Shown here piece by piece: positions 8,329 through 18,200 of a stretch of 64,000 bases of DNA; the stretch's first letter is position 1; each line of letters begins with the position of its first letter. Origin of the DNA: Firmicutes bacterium UBA7510 (GTDB lineage Bacteria; Bacillota; Clostridia; Tissierellales; Sedimentibacteraceae); NCBI GenBank assembly GCA_002479485.1, contig DLNM01000054.1, forward strand, positions 63,285-127,284, given 5' to 3'. The notes below the pieces were generated by a model. That model ran no database searches and had not been told where the DNA came from. It saw only the letters and a list, made by a program, of their open reading frames with translations. The position numbers and the translations under genes are program-made.

Positions 8329-8660
8329 TAGATTTTTTCAAATCTATCTACACCGGTTACAAATACAACTGCTCCTCCTACAGTTACTTCAATTGTGTGA
8401 GGCAAATATCCACCAACTGTACAGCATGTACTTGGAGGCATAGCTGCAGTAATTTTTTTCTTTGTCTTACAAATGTTTTTGATTACCTCTAATACGTCAT
8501 CTACCTTTTCTTCATCTACACCAATTAATAATGTTGTATTACCAGAACTTAAAAATCCACCTGTAGATGCTAATTTTGTTGAAGAGAAACCATTCTCTCT
8601 TAAAGATGAAATTAATTTGTTTACATCCTCATTTTGTACAATTGCAATAATAAGTTTCAT
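8328..8660 (-). CDS. darA: Cyclic-di-AMP receptor, PII-like (DarA/PstA)
   Basis: 110 residues of the DarA/PstA (YaaQ) family, a PII-like trimer that binds cyclic di-AMP. Conserved pieces seen are KLIIAIVQNEDV at the N-terminus, TKLASTGGFLSSGNTTLLIG around the binding loop, and GGAVVFVTGVDRFEKI at the C-terminus. The start at 8660 (ATGAAACTT) has GGAGG with 8-nt spacing; a TTG two codons earlier is too close. It lies between tmk and holB, as in other Bacillota. The downstream target is unknown here. Confidence 0.92.
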   Translation of the reverse strand: MKLIIAIVQNEDVNKLISSLRENGFSSTKLASTGGFLSSGNTTLLIGVDEEKVDDVLEVIKNICKTKKKITAAMPPSTCCTVGGYLPHTIEVTVGGAVVFVTGVDRFEKI

Positions 8661-8689
8661 AGTCAAGTCCTCCTTTTTTATTAAATTAT

Positions 8690-8803
8690 AAATAATTTAT
8701 TCAAAATTATCAAATTATTTATTCTAAATTAACTAAACAATTTATACTAAATTATCTAAATAATATATTATATATAAATAATTTAATAAAATTATCTAAT
8801 AAT
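8690..8803. repeat. Degenerate AT-only tandem repeat between darA and tmk
   Basis: Nearly pure A/T, built from imperfect copies of a unit resembling AATTATCTAAATAATTTATTCTA: related segments near 8700, 8720, 8745, 8785 and 8800. No open frame and no stable GC hairpin. It separates tmk from darA within an otherwise tight operon. Confidence 0.55.
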
Positions 8804-9418
8804 TTATTCTAGATTATTTATGATACTTTTTATATCATAAAATAATTCATTAACATTTTTATCAGCATTTATTGATACTATTTCATCGTAGTGTTTTAAA
8901 ATTTCTTTATAACCCTCATAAACACTTTTATGGAAGGCTATTTCTTCATTTTCTAATCTATCACCATTACCCTGAGAAAGCTTTCTATTTAAAGCTTTCT
9001 CAGGGTTAATATCAAAAAATAACACTAAATCTGGTTTTAATCCATCAATGGCAAAGTCGTTAATTTCTTTTACCTTTTGTATACCAAGCTTTCTACCTAT
9101 ACCTTGGTATACAATACTTGAATAAACATATCTTTCACTTATTACAACTTTTCCCTGCTCAAGATGCGGTTTAATAAACTCAGCCACATGTTGAGCTCTT
9201 GAAGCTGCATATAATAATGCTTCTGTTGTATAAGCCATTTCTATATTGTTATTATCAAGTATTATATCGCGAATTTGCTCACTTATCTTTGTTCCACCTG
9301 GCTCTCTTGTAAATACTATTTCTCTTCCTTCATTTTTATAGTATTCTCCAATCATATTAGCCATTGTACTTTTACCGGAACCATCAGGTCCTTCAAGTAC
9401 TATAAACAATCCTCTCAT
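8804..9418 (-). CDS. tmk: Thymidylate kinase
   Basis: 204 residues, full family length. P-loop EGPDGSGKST near residue 8, the TREPGG motif that contacts dTMP, then ERYVYSSIVYQG and a lid region ending GDRLENE. It phosphorylates dTMP to dTDP. It follows the decarboxylase gene, with a palindrome in the 42-bp gap, and is followed by darA and holB. The start is supported by GGAGGGTTGAA before ATG. Confidence 0.95.
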   Translation of the reverse strand: MRGLFIVLEGPDGSGKSTMANMIGEYYKNEGREIVFTREPGGTKISEQIRDIILDNNNIEMAYTTEALLYAASRAQHVAEFIKPHLEQGKVVISERYVYSSIVYQGIGRKLGIQKVKEINDFAIDGLKPDLVLFFDINPEKALNRKLSQGNGDRLENEEIAFHKSVYEGYKEILKHYDEIVSINADKNVNELFYDIKSIINNLE

Positions 9419-9443
9419 TTCAACCCTCCATTATGCCACGAAA

Positions 9444-9466
9444 GTGTGAAATGCCTTTTTTCACAC
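9444..9466 (-). repeat. Intergenic hairpin (GTGTGAAA stem) on the decarboxylase stop codon
   Basis: 8-bp perfect stem GTGTGAAA (9444-9451) / TTTCACAC (9459-9466), loop with AAAGGCA on the minus strand. The hairpin starts on the stop codon (GTG TGA) of the decarboxylase gene. The same stem and nearly the same loop recur at 19627-19648, and the stem recurs at 26970-26989. Confidence 0.8.
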
Positions 9467-10891
9467 TACTACCCTTAATTTATTGTCTTCAATTCCATTA
9501 ACATTTATTCCATTTTGTAGTATAGATTTTGCATACTCTATTGTTTCCTCTTTTATTATTTCTCCTGGACAAATAAGTGGTATACCTGGAGGATAAGGGA
9601 TTATAAAGTCAGAAGATATTCTTCCTATAGATTCTTCAGTTGTAACCAATTCATTATCTGAATAGAATGCATTTTTCATAGAAATTTCCTGAGTTAAATG
9701 TGGAAATTCTTCTATGTAAACTTTGCTGCTTTGATTACCATTTTTCTTCGCATCTAAGTATATTTCCTTAACGCTATCAAATAATCTAGCAATATCTTCT
9801 GGTTCGTCAGCTGCTGTAATATATCCTACAACATACATCAAATCTGACATCTCCATTTGAATTTTATATTTTTCTCTTAGTATAATTTCTAACTCTTTAC
9901 CTGTGATTCCTACATCATTTAAGCTTATAACTGCTCTTGTTTCATCAAAAGCATAGCAACCATTTTCCTTTAAGAAATCATCAGTTAATACATGAACTCC
10001 TAATTCTCTTAATTCTTTAGTTTTAATTCTAAATATATCAATGTTTTTACATAATCTTTCTTCACCATACTTATCCATATATTCAACAGCATTTTGAACT
10101 GATGCCATTAAAATATATGATGGGCTAGTAGTTTGAAGCATTCTAAGCATTCTACTTAGTTTATCTAAATCTACTCTATCACTACAAACATGCAAAACTG
10201 AGCTTTGAGTCATAGCAGGCAATGTCTTATGTGTACTTTGAGCAACTATATCAGCACCTGATCTTTCTGCTGCTGGTGGAAGCTTGCTGCAGAAGTTTAA
10301 GTGACTTCCATGTGCCTCATCTATCATAAGTATTTTACCATATTTGTGTACTATTTCAGCTGCTTTTTTAATATCAACACAAACACCATAAAATGTAGGG
10401 TATGTTAAAACAACTAATTTTATTTTTGGATAATCGATAAGCATTTGCTCTAATTTTTCTAAGCTAACGCTGAAATTCAAACCATGCTCTCTATTAAATT
10501 CAGGATACAAATATTCTACTTTTAAGCCGCCTAATATAACTGCATTGTATACTGATTTATGGCAGTCCCTTTGAACTAGTATAAAATCTCCTGGACTTGT
10601 ACATGCCATTATTGATGAAATAACTCCACAAGAGGTACCATTTACAACAATGTAAGAATTTTTTGCTCCGTACGATTCACTTATACTTTCTAAAGTATTC
10701 TTAATCATTCCCGTCGGAAAATGTAAATTGTCTGTTCCAAGCGTCTCGGTAATGTCATATTTATACAGATTATTACCAATCTCGTCTAAAATATTTGGTT
10801 TGTTTTTGTGTCCGGGCATATGGAAGCTAGTCTCTACCTCTTGTCTAAACTTTTTGATCCCATCAATTAATTCAATCTTTTCCATGCTCAT
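9461..10891 (-). CDS. Orn/Lys/Arg decarboxylase family enzyme
   Basis: 476 residues of the fold-I PLP-dependent basic amino-acid decarboxylase group (short, YaaO/SpeA-like form). Motifs are HMPGHK near residue 25, GTSCGV, LMIDEAHGSH with the PLP Asp, and STHKTLPAMTQ with the Schiff-base Lys, plus the C-terminal PPGIPLICPGE. It should make a polyamine precursor (agmatine, cadaverine or putrescine); the substrate is not decidable from sequence. Its start overlaps the end of the upstream membrane-protein gene by 20 bp, indicating translational coupling. The position upstream of tmk is typical of Bacillota. Confidence 0.9.
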   Translation of the reverse strand: MSMEKIELIDGIKKFRQEVETSFHMPGHKNKPNILDEIGNNLYKYDITETLGTDNLHFPTGMIKNTLESISESYGAKNSYIVVNGTSCGVISSIMACTSPGDFILVQRDCHKSVYNAVILGGLKVEYLYPEFNREHGLNFSVSLEKLEQMLIDYPKIKLVVLTYPTFYGVCVDIKKAAEIVHKYGKILMIDEAHGSHLNFCSKLPPAAERSGADIVAQSTHKTLPAMTQSSVLHVCSDRVDLDKLSRMLRMLQTTSPSYILMASVQNAVEYMDKYGEERLCKNIDIFRIKTKELRELGVHVLTDDFLKENGCYAFDETRAVISLNDVGITGKELEIILREKYKIQMEMSDLMYVVGYITAADEPEDIARLFDSVKEIYLDAKKNGNQSSKVYIEEFPHLTQEISMKNAFYSDNELVTTEESIGRISSDFIIPYPPGIPLICPGEIIKEETIEYAKSILQNGINVNGIEDNKLRVVV

Positions 10892-11384
10892 AGTTCTTGT
10901 TTCCTATTTTCCTTTCTAATATTCTTATTAATCTTTCACTTGGTTTAAAAACAAATCTATATATTTTATTATTTGTTTTAAATTCGCAATAATAGCAGTC
11001 ATCATAATTAAAGCCATAAATAAAGTAATATGTTTTTTGGACATTACAGTTTATATAAATATTTTCGTATTTATCTATAATTTTTATGTCTTTAAAATTT
11101 ACTGTCAATAGACTACTATTATGTTTTCCAGTATGTCTTTCAAAATTAATGTAATCCTCTCCAAGATTGTAAACAAAAACAAAAATCATTTTTCTAAAAA
11201 TAAAATACATTAATATAACTGTAATTAACAGTAAAAAAATACTTATAATATTTCTATACATAGTTAAATTGTTAGTTAATGTAATTAATATATTTAACAC
11301 TACTATTGATAAAAATGCAACAGCTATAATTTTTGTTATTGAATTTTTATGTCGTTTTAAACTTTCACTTAAAATATACTCCAT
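10872..11384 (-). CDS. Two-pass membrane protein, unknown function (YcxB-like look)
   Basis: 170 residues. Two adjacent hydrophobic segments (about residues 18-38 and 42-72) are followed by a soluble C-terminal domain with beta-rich, tyrosine-rich sequence (ending FKPSERLIRILERKI). This layout resembles YcxB-type PH-like membrane proteins, but I cannot assign it securely. It overlaps the preceding 59-codon gene by 20 bp and the following decarboxylase by 20 bp, so the three are probably translated as a coupled set. Confidence 0.65.
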   Translation of the reverse strand: MEYILSESLKRHKNSITKIIAVAFLSIVVLNILITLTNNLTMYRNIISIFLLLITVILMYFIFRKMIFVFVYNLGEDYINFERHTGKHNSSLLTVNFKDIKIIDKYENIYINCNVQKTYYFIYGFNYDDCYYCEFKTNNKIYRFVFKPSERLIRILERKIGNKNYEHGKD

Positions 11385-11544
11385 TTTTTTCTTTTTTGCG
11401 CAACCTCGTCAATTTAATACGTCTTTCCATTTTCCTTTTCTTTGTAATATTTTTAGTTGTATGCAACGTCTCTACAACTAGTATCACCATTAAAAAAGTA
11501 ATCATAAGAATGATGATTGATATTATCATTATTTCAATAATCAT
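11365..11544 (-). CDS. Small single-pass membrane protein (59 aa)
   Basis: Short gene below usual size cut-offs. GAGGATAAA precedes ATG at 11544. Residues 1-25 are a membrane segment (MIIEIMIISIIIL...); the rest is very basic (KNITKKRKMERRIKLTRLRKKEK), so the protein probably sits in the membrane with a positively charged cytoplasmic tail. The 3' end overlaps the next gene's start by 20 bp, the same overlap used between the next two genes, which supports real translation. A good promoter lies 76 bp upstream. Function unknown. Confidence 0.6.
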   Translation of the reverse strand: MIIEIMIISIIILMITFLMVILVVETLHTTKNITKKRKMERRIKLTRLRKKEKNGVYFK

Positions 11545-11558
11545 TTTATCCTCGCATC

Positions 11559-11575
11559 ATGCCACTACGTGGCAT
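11559..11575 (-). repeat. Intergenic hairpin (ATGCCAC stem) upstream of the 59-aa gene
   Basis: ATGCCAC (11559-11565) / GTGGCAT (11569-11575) with a 3-nt loop (TAC on plus). The size and 3-nt loop resemble the hairpin at 19554-19572. It sits just upstream of the ribosome binding site of the 59-aa gene. Confidence 0.6.
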
Positions 11576-11619
11576 CATCTGTTATTTCTCACTCTCTTAC
11601 TCTTCTTAATAACATGTAT

Positions 11620-11648
11620 ATTATATAACAGCATGTTATTGTTGTCTA
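11620..11648 (-). promoter_or_regulatory. Promoter of the membrane protein-decarboxylase-tmk operon
   Basis: Minus strand TAGACA (11643-11648), 17-bp spacer, TATAAT (11620-11625): 5 of 6 and 6 of 6 matches to sigma-A consensus. The first start codon is at 11544. An inverted repeat AATAACATG/CATGTTATT overlaps the -10, so an operator is possible. Confidence 0.6.
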
Positions 11649-11687
11649 TCAAAAATTTATTGTATTTTTTAATAAGAATACCATAGT

Positions 11688-11702
11688 CTCGACTGTGTCG
11701 AG
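11688..11702 (-). repeat. Intergenic hairpin (CTCGAC stem) after the MBL gene
   Basis: CTCGAC (11688-11693) / GTCGAG (11697-11702) with a 3-nt loop, followed on the minus strand by ACTATGG. It belongs to the same class as 19554-19572 (GTCTCGAC) and 13404-13425 (GTCTCAAA). There is no T-run, so it is not a standard terminator. Confidence 0.6.
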
Positions 11703-11719
11703 TCACTTATGCTATGCAC

Positions 11720-13390
11720 TTATTTACCAGTAAGCATAGTTAAGTTCATTACAGCATTTTCAAGCTCTATTAACTTATTATTTATTCTATTATATTCTTC
11801 AACATTTATAGTTTCACTTAACACGCCTTCAGTTAAATTTAATGCATTATTAAACAATCCTTTGATAGAATTTATCTCATCTAATAATTTATTAATTTTT
11901 TCAGAATCTGCAGGCTGTAATGATTTTGGTGGAGTAGTAATATTTTTAATAATTTCTTGCATAGAAACTTCATCTTTTTCTAATTCATATACTACACCCT
12001 TATTTGGTATTATACATTCAATTGATAAGGTAGACTCTACTTCTTTTGCAAAATCTTTTTTAGAATCTTCTTCTCCATGAACTATAAATAATTTTTTTGG
12101 CTTTTCTTCAAAAGAATTAAGCCATTTTAAAAGACCATTTTTATCTGTATGACCTGAAAAGCCTTCTAAATTATATATTTCTGCCAATACAGTAATTTCT
12201 TCACCAAATATTTTGACTAGCTTTTCACCATCTCTAATTTTTCTTCCTAATGTGTTTTCAGCCTGATATCCTACAAATACAATACTTGATTCTGATCTCC
12301 AAAGGTTGTGCTTTAAGTGGTGCTTAATTCTACCTGCTTCACACATTCCACTTGCCGAAATTATAATTTTAGGTGTCTTATCTTCGTTTAATGCTTTAGA
12401 TTCAAACTGAGACTGAACAAAATTAAGGTTTTGAAAATGTAGAGGATTATTACCAGACATTAGTAATTTTCTTGTTTCTTCATCAAAAACCTGAGAATTT
12501 AGTTTGAAAATTTCAGTAGTTTTTGCAGCCAGAGGACTATCTATATATACTGGAATTTTTCTTAGCTCTTCAGCATCCTTATTAGGTGAATCATAATATT
12601 TATTTAGTTCATATATTATTTCTTGAGTTCTTCCAACAGCAAAGGATGGAATAACTACATTACCGCCACGTCTAGCAGTTTTTAATATTATTTCTATGAG
12701 CTTATCCATTTTTGAGTAAGCCTTTTCATGCAATCTATTGCCATAGGTTGCCTCAATAATAGCATAATCTGCTTTATCAATATAAGTTGGATTATTTAAT
12801 ATCGGCTTGTCCTCTGTACCTAAATCACCTGAAAATACCAATTTAAGTGGTTCTTCATTTATATCTTCATTTATCCACATCTCTATAATTGATGAACCTA
12901 ATATGTGACCTGCATCAACAAATCTAACGACAAAATCATCATCTAGTTCTACCATCTGTTCATATAAGCAAGGCTTAAAGTATTTCATGCAGTCATATGC
13001 ATCCTCTTGTGTATATAAAGGTTCAACAGTTTTTTTCCCAGCTCTTTGTCCTTTTCTATTTAACCACTCTGCTTCACTTTCATGGATATGAGCGCTATCA
13101 AGAAGCATAATTTGACACAAGTCATATGTAGGCTTTGTACATATAATGTCTCCTTTAAAACCCCTTTTAACAAGCAGCGGTATTCTTCCGCAATGATCAA
13201 TATGGCAATGACTTAATAGCAAATAATCTATTTCAGATGGAACAAAATTGAATTCTTCAAAATTCATGTTCTCTTCTCGTTTACTGCCTTGAAACTGACC
13301 ACAATCTAATAAAACTTTTTTATCATTGAACTGCAATAAGTGGCATGAACCAGTTACCGTTTCAACTGCACCAAAAAAACTAATATTCAT
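11720..13390 (-). CDS. Metallo-beta-lactamase/beta-CASP RNase-like hydrolase
   Basis: 556 residues. The N-terminal MBL fold carries HCHIDHCGR (HxHxDH zinc site) near residue 65. The central beta-CASP insert includes VVIPSFAVGRTQE and SASGMCEAGRIKHH. The C-terminal RMMBL segment has LEGFSGHTDK and the motif-C histidine in VHGEEDS. This is the CPSF73/YSH1-like group, and family members are RNA endo/exonucleases. Past the RMMBL domain are about 100 extra helical residues. The start at 13390 follows ATGGAGGTATTT; the next upstream in-frame codons run through a hairpin. It is probably monocistronic. Confidence 0.88.
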   Translation of the reverse strand: MNISFFGAVETVTGSCHLLQFNDKKVLLDCGQFQGSKREENMNFEEFNFVPSEIDYLLLSHCHIDHCGRIPLLVKRGFKGDIICTKPTYDLCQIMLLDSAHIHESEAEWLNRKGQRAGKKTVEPLYTQEDAYDCMKYFKPCLYEQMVELDDDFVVRFVDAGHILGSSIIEMWINEDINEEPLKLVFSGDLGTEDKPILNNPTYIDKADYAIIEATYGNRLHEKAYSKMDKLIEIILKTARRGGNVVIPSFAVGRTQEIIYELNKYYDSPNKDAEELRKIPVYIDSPLAAKTTEIFKLNSQVFDEETRKLLMSGNNPLHFQNLNFVQSQFESKALNEDKTPKIIISASGMCEAGRIKHHLKHNLWRSESSIVFVGYQAENTLGRKIRDGEKLVKIFGEEITVLAEIYNLEGFSGHTDKNGLLKWLNSFEEKPKKLFIVHGEEDSKKDFAKEVESTLSIECIIPNKGVVYELEKDEVSMQEIIKNITTPPKSLQPADSEKINKLLDEINSIKGLFNNALNLTEGVLSETINVEEYNRINNKLIELENAVMNLTMLTGK

Positions 13391-13403
13391 AAATACCTCC
13401 ATA

Positions 13404-13425
13404 GTCTCAAACAATATTTTGAGAC
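13404..13425 (-). repeat. Leader hairpin (GTCTCAAA stem) before the MBL gene
   Basis: GTCTCAAA (13404-13411) / TTTGAGAC (13418-13425), 6-nt loop, followed directly on the minus strand by TATGGAGGTATTTATG. The 3' arm therefore ends only 2 nt before the ribosome binding site. Confidence 0.7.
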
Positions 13426-13540
13426 TTTGCAATTTATTAATTAGGTTAAATATATATATTATATTACCACTTTTTTCAACACAAGTAAACCAATATATGT
13501 ATTCTATTTATAATAAAATTTTGGCTTCACCTAACAAAAA

Positions 13541-13577
13541 AACAGACCATTTATAAATCCATTATAAATAATCTGTT
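13541..13577 (-). terminator. Terminator of spoVT
   Basis: AACAGA (13541-13546) / TCTGTT (13572-13577), with inner TTATAAAT-type pairing, followed on the minus strand by a seven-T run. About 30 bp after the spoVT stop. Confidence 0.75.
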
Positions 13578-13607
13578 ATCAAATTAATAAATAAATTAAT
13601 TAGTTAA

Positions 13608-14159
13608 TTAGTTCTCCATTTGTCTAGATAAAAATATACTCGCATTTTTAACTAATTTTTCTTCTACTTCGCCCATTTTTGCATTTTTATCTTTAGATAA
13701 TAATATTACTGATCCTATAGAATCACCTTGAACAACTATAGGGGCGATAACCTGTGCTGTGTATGCATCTGGATTAAATTCATTAACGGTAATACGGATT
13801 GGTTTAGTTCCTCCAACTGCTATATACATTTCACGAGACTCTATGATTTTTTCTAGTTCTGGGCTTAATCTTTTCTCAGAATAATCTTTTTTACTACTAC
13901 CTGAAACCGCAATTGCAGAATCCCTATCTGTAATTATAGCAGTATGTCTAGTAGTTTCAAATAATGATTCTACATACTCATCTGCAAACTCAGTTAATTC
14001 ACCAATTGGAGAATACTTTTTAAGTATTATTTCACCTTCTCTATCAGTAAATATTTCAAGGGGATCTCCTTCTCTTATTCTTAATGTTCGTCTGATTTCT
14101 TTTGGAATAACCACTCTTCCAAGATCATCAATACGTCTTACAATTCCTGTTGCTTTCAT
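13608..14159 (-). CDS. spoVT: Stage V sporulation protein T (AbrB-family regulator)
   Basis: 183 residues. The N-terminal swapped-hairpin DNA-binding domain MKATGIVRRIDDLGRVVIPKE matches SpoVT/AbrB closely (only part quoted); residues ~55-180 form the GAF-like sensor domain. In spore formers it tunes sigma-G-dependent late forespore genes. GGAGGAAAA precedes the ATG. It lies directly downstream of the PrsA-like lipoprotein and mfd, a standard clostridial order, and is closed by its own terminator. Confidence 0.95.
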   Translation of the reverse strand: MKATGIVRRIDDLGRVVIPKEIRRTLRIREGDPLEIFTDREGEIILKKYSPIGELTEFADEYVESLFETTRHTAIITDRDSAIAVSGSSKKDYSEKRLSPELEKIIESREMYIAVGGTKPIRITVNEFNPDAYTAQVIAPIVVQGDSIGSVILLSKDKNAKMGEVEEKLVKNASIFLSRQMEN

Positions 14160-14277
14160 TTTTCCTCCTAATTATAAATACATTTTTTGTGCTAATATTA
14201 AATTTAATTGTTAATATTTAATATTATTTGTATAATTGTCAATTTTATTCCTATATATTAAAATTATACCCAGCTTT

Positions 14278-15204
14278 TTATTTGTCAATCTTGGCATTTT
14301 CGATATAACCATCCAGCATTTCATTATATTTCAAAGCCTTATATTGATACTTTAATTCCTCCCTGTCAATCTTTTCATATGAATCCTTTATATCTGTTAC
14401 TTTTATTATATGGTATCCATATGATGATTTAACCGGATCACTGATTTGTCCAATCTCCATATTAAATGCAGCTTCAGAAAATTCAGGCAGCATATCTCCA
14501 TACGCAAAATATCCTAAATCTCCACCTTCTTTATTGCTTGGACATGTTGAAAATTCTTTTGCTAATTCTTCAAAGTTTTCACCATTATCTATTTTACTCT
14601 TAATTTCCTTAGCTTGCTTCTCATCATCTACAAGTATATGACTTGCTTTTATTTTGTTAAACATAATTTTTTTGTCATTATATAAAGTTCTTAGCTCTTC
14701 ATCAGTCGGCTCAAGCTTCTCTAGCGATTCAGATTTTAAGCTTAAAAATTGCTCTATTAACAATTCCTTTTTTAATGACTCAAGCAGAAACTCTTCTGTC
14801 ATTCCACTATCTTCTAGAAATTTTTTATATTGATCATCTGAAGTAAAATACTCTTTATATTTAGTAAACTCTTCTTGTAATTTCTCTTCTGTAATTTCAA
14901 GACCGTCTTTTTTTGCTTCTTCTAAAATTACTATTTCCAGAACCATAGTATCTAGAACCATTTCCTCTAAATACTCTTTATAAGTTTTACCTTTTTCGAT
15001 TTCTTGATTCCAAATTTCCGAACCGTATTGAGTTTCATACATTTCCATAGTTTGTTCTAATCTTTTATCATATTCACCAACAGTAATAGGTTGACCATTA
15101 ACCTTTACCTTAACTGATGATGGTTCTTCTTTTTTACTGCATGCCGCCAATCCAAATAGCATACATACTACCATACTAACGGCTATTGTCCTTTTTAACC
15201 TCAT
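14278..15204 (-). CDS. PrsA-like foldase lipoprotein (parvulin peptidyl-prolyl isomerase)
   Basis: 308 residues. Lipoprotein signal with lipobox LAAC about 20 residues in, then SurA_N-like helical region. The parvulin domain is in the last third (KASHILVDDEKQAKEI, LGYFAYGDMLPEFSEAAF, PVKSSYGYHIIKV). It acts outside the membrane to fold exported proteins. The start is set at 15204 because GGAGGAAAAAC precedes it; that ribosome binding site lies in the end of mfd, giving 10 bp between mfd stop and this start, hence probable cotranscription. Confidence 0.92.
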   Translation of the reverse strand: MRLKRTIAVSMVVCMLFGLAACSKKEEPSSVKVKVNGQPITVGEYDKRLEQTMEMYETQYGSEIWNQEIEKGKTYKEYLEEMVLDTMVLEIVILEEAKKDGLEITEEKLQEEFTKYKEYFTSDDQYKKFLEDSGMTEEFLLESLKKELLIEQFLSLKSESLEKLEPTDEELRTLYNDKKIMFNKIKASHILVDDEKQAKEIKSKIDNGENFEELAKEFSTCPSNKEGGDLGYFAYGDMLPEFSEAAFNMEIGQISDPVKSSYGYHIIKVTDIKDSYEKIDREELKYQYKALKYNEMLDGYIENAKIDK

Positions 15205-15214
15205 GTTTTTCCTC

Positions 15215-18200
15215 CTAAACATCATCGCTTTTACTTTCAACCTTTTTAGATACTCTTACTTCACACAGATTTTCAAAAATAATTTTAATTTCTTCTAATA
15301 AATTATCTTGTTCAATTGAATTAAGCTGATATTTAATAATTGGTTCCTTAGAAACATCAAATTTAATTCTATTAGAATATTTTTCAATTAAATAATTTGT
15401 AGCTTCAAGATTAAGCCCACTATTTGATATAAATTCAATTTTTAATAATTTATTTACTTGGGTTATTGCTTTTATATTAAGTTTTCTACATAAGGTTTTA
15501 ATATATGCAACCTTTATCAAATTATTTACTTCTTTTGGTATAGTTCCAAATCTATCAATAACTTCTTCCGTAATATCTAGTATATCATCCTTATTGGCAA
15601 TAGCTGCAATTTTTTTATAAATTTCAATCTTTTGTTCCTCATTTGTTATATAAGAAGATGGAATATATCCATCAACATTTAAGTCAACAGAAATTTCAAT
15701 ATCATCTTCAACTTCCATTCCACTTAATTTCTTTACAGCTCTTTCTAAAAACTTAACATATAAGTCATATCCTATAGCTAACATATGTCCGTGCTGTTCA
15801 GCACCAAGTATATTACCACACCCTCTTATTTCTAAATCTCGCATAGCTATTTTAAAGCCAGAGCCAAACTCAGTAAATTCTCTGATGGCTTTTAGTCGTT
15901 TGTCAGCAATCTCTGTTAAAACTTTATTTTTTTCATATGTCAGATAGGCAAATGATGTTTTATTAGAGCGACCTACCCTACCTCTTAATTGATATAATTG
16001 AGATAAACCAAAATTATCAGCATAATCAATAATTAATGTGTTAGCATTTGGTATATCCATTCCTGTTTCAATAATAGTTGTACATACCAATACATCATAT
16101 TCCTTATTGACAAAGCTAATCATAACATTCTCAAGTTCTCTTTCCTGCATTTGTCCATGACCAACAACAACTCTAGCATTTGGCACTAGTTCTCTTATCT
16201 TACGAGCCACGCTTTCTATATCTACCACTTTATTATGAACATAGTATACTTGGCCACCCCTTGATAATTCTCTTTCAATAGCATCTCTTATTATGCCTTC
16301 GCTATACTCTATAACATAGGTTTGTATAGGAGTTCTATCACCCGGTGGTTCTTCTATTAAACTCATATCTCTTATTCCAATCATCGACATGTGCAAAGTT
16401 CTTGGAATTGGTGTAGCAGATAGTGTTAAAACGTCTATATTTGCTCTTAATTGCTTAATAGCCTCTTTGTGTTTAACGCCAAAACGTTGTTCCTCATCAA
16501 CAACAAGTAAACCCAAATCCTTAAATTTCAAATCCTTTGAAAGTAATTTATGAGTTCCAACTACTATATCAATTAATCCTTTATTTACTCCATCAATAAT
16601 TTTTTTCTGTTGTGAAGCAGATCTAAATCTACTTAGCATTTCAGATTTTATAGGAAATCCTCTAAATCTATCTATTACATTTGAAAAATGCTGTTGAGCT
16701 AAAATTGTAGTAGGAACTAATATCGCAACCTGCTTACCATCCATAACCGCTTTAAATACAGCTCGAAGAGCAACTTCAGTTTTTCCAAAGCCAACATCAC
16801 CACATAAAAGTCTATCCATAGGCTGACTTTTTTCCATGTCTTTTTTTATCTCTGTAATACACCTTAACTGATCATCAGTCTCCTCAAAAGGAAATTTGTA
16901 TTCAAAATCTTTCTGCCATTCTGTATCTTGAGAGTACGAATAGCCCTTAACCATCTTTCTTTTAGCGTACAATTCAATAAGCTCACCTGCCATATCTTCA
17001 ATGGCTTTTTTGGTTCTTTCTTTAACTTTAGACCAGTCTTGACTGCTCATCTTATTTACTTTAGGCACTACCGAATCAGAGCCTATATATTTCTGTATAA
17101 GAGATAGCTGATCAACTGGTACATATAGCTTATCCTCACCCTTATATTTTACGCATAAATAGTCTTTTTTAACATTTTGTACATTTAATTTTTCTATACC
17201 AATGTATTGTCCTATACCGTGATATTCATGTACAACATAATCTCCAATCTTTAAATCTGAGAAAGTTTCAATTTTATTTTTTTTACCTTTATGCTTTACT
17301 TTATTTTTCTTTTTAGTTGTACCAAAAACTTCGCTTTCAGTTAACAATAAAAGTTTATTCTCTGGAATTTCAAAACCCTTTTTTATATCTCCAGTTGTTA
17401 TAAAGACTTGACCTGTCATCTGAGTTGTAGAATCAAAGGATAATACAGTGCTACAGCTATGGTCATTTAATATTGCATGAAGTTTTTTGCAGCTTTCACT
17501 ATTACTTAATACAATTAATGTTTTATAACCTTTATACTTATATCTGTTAAGCTCTTTTGCTAAATCCTCCATTTTACCATAATAAGAGGTTGCATCTTTC
17601 GAAATAATTTGACATATGTCATCTATTTCATAATTTTTGTTAGTCTTTATTATGGCACTATGGTACATTAATTTTTTACTGCTTATCTTTTTCTCGATAT
17701 CGGTCTTGCTAAAATATATATTCGATTGTTTAGAAAAAGCTTCACCCTTTTCAAAAAGTTGAACATACCTTAAGCTAAAGCTTTCAGCCAAAACTTTATA
17801 TTCTTCATATATTTTATCTGGTTCAACTAAAACAATTAGTGTTTTATCATCAAAATAATCTAGAACACTTTCAAATTCAGAGTTCACAAATGGTAATAAA
17901 AGATCGGTATTGTCAAAATGAGTTTCAGAGTTTAATCTAAAAGTATAGCTTTCATATAGTGATTTTAGATTTTCTTTAAGCTTATCACCGTCAGGTATTG
18001 TATCAAATTTTTTTAGTCTCTTTTGATAGTCTTTACCTAATTCTTCCTTGATGGTTTCAAGTTCTTTTTTGTTAAAAAAAGCATCATTACATGGTAATAT
18101 AACCAATTGCTTTTCATTTTTTATAGATCTTTGTGTCTTAATATCCACAGTTCTTATGGAATCAATTTCATCATCAAAAAATTCAATTCTATATGGGTTA

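Noticed and set aside
11333..11686. Plus-strand open frame of 117 codons
   Set aside because: Leucine/isoleucine-rich antisense reading of the 59-aa gene, promoter and palindromes; no ribosome site.
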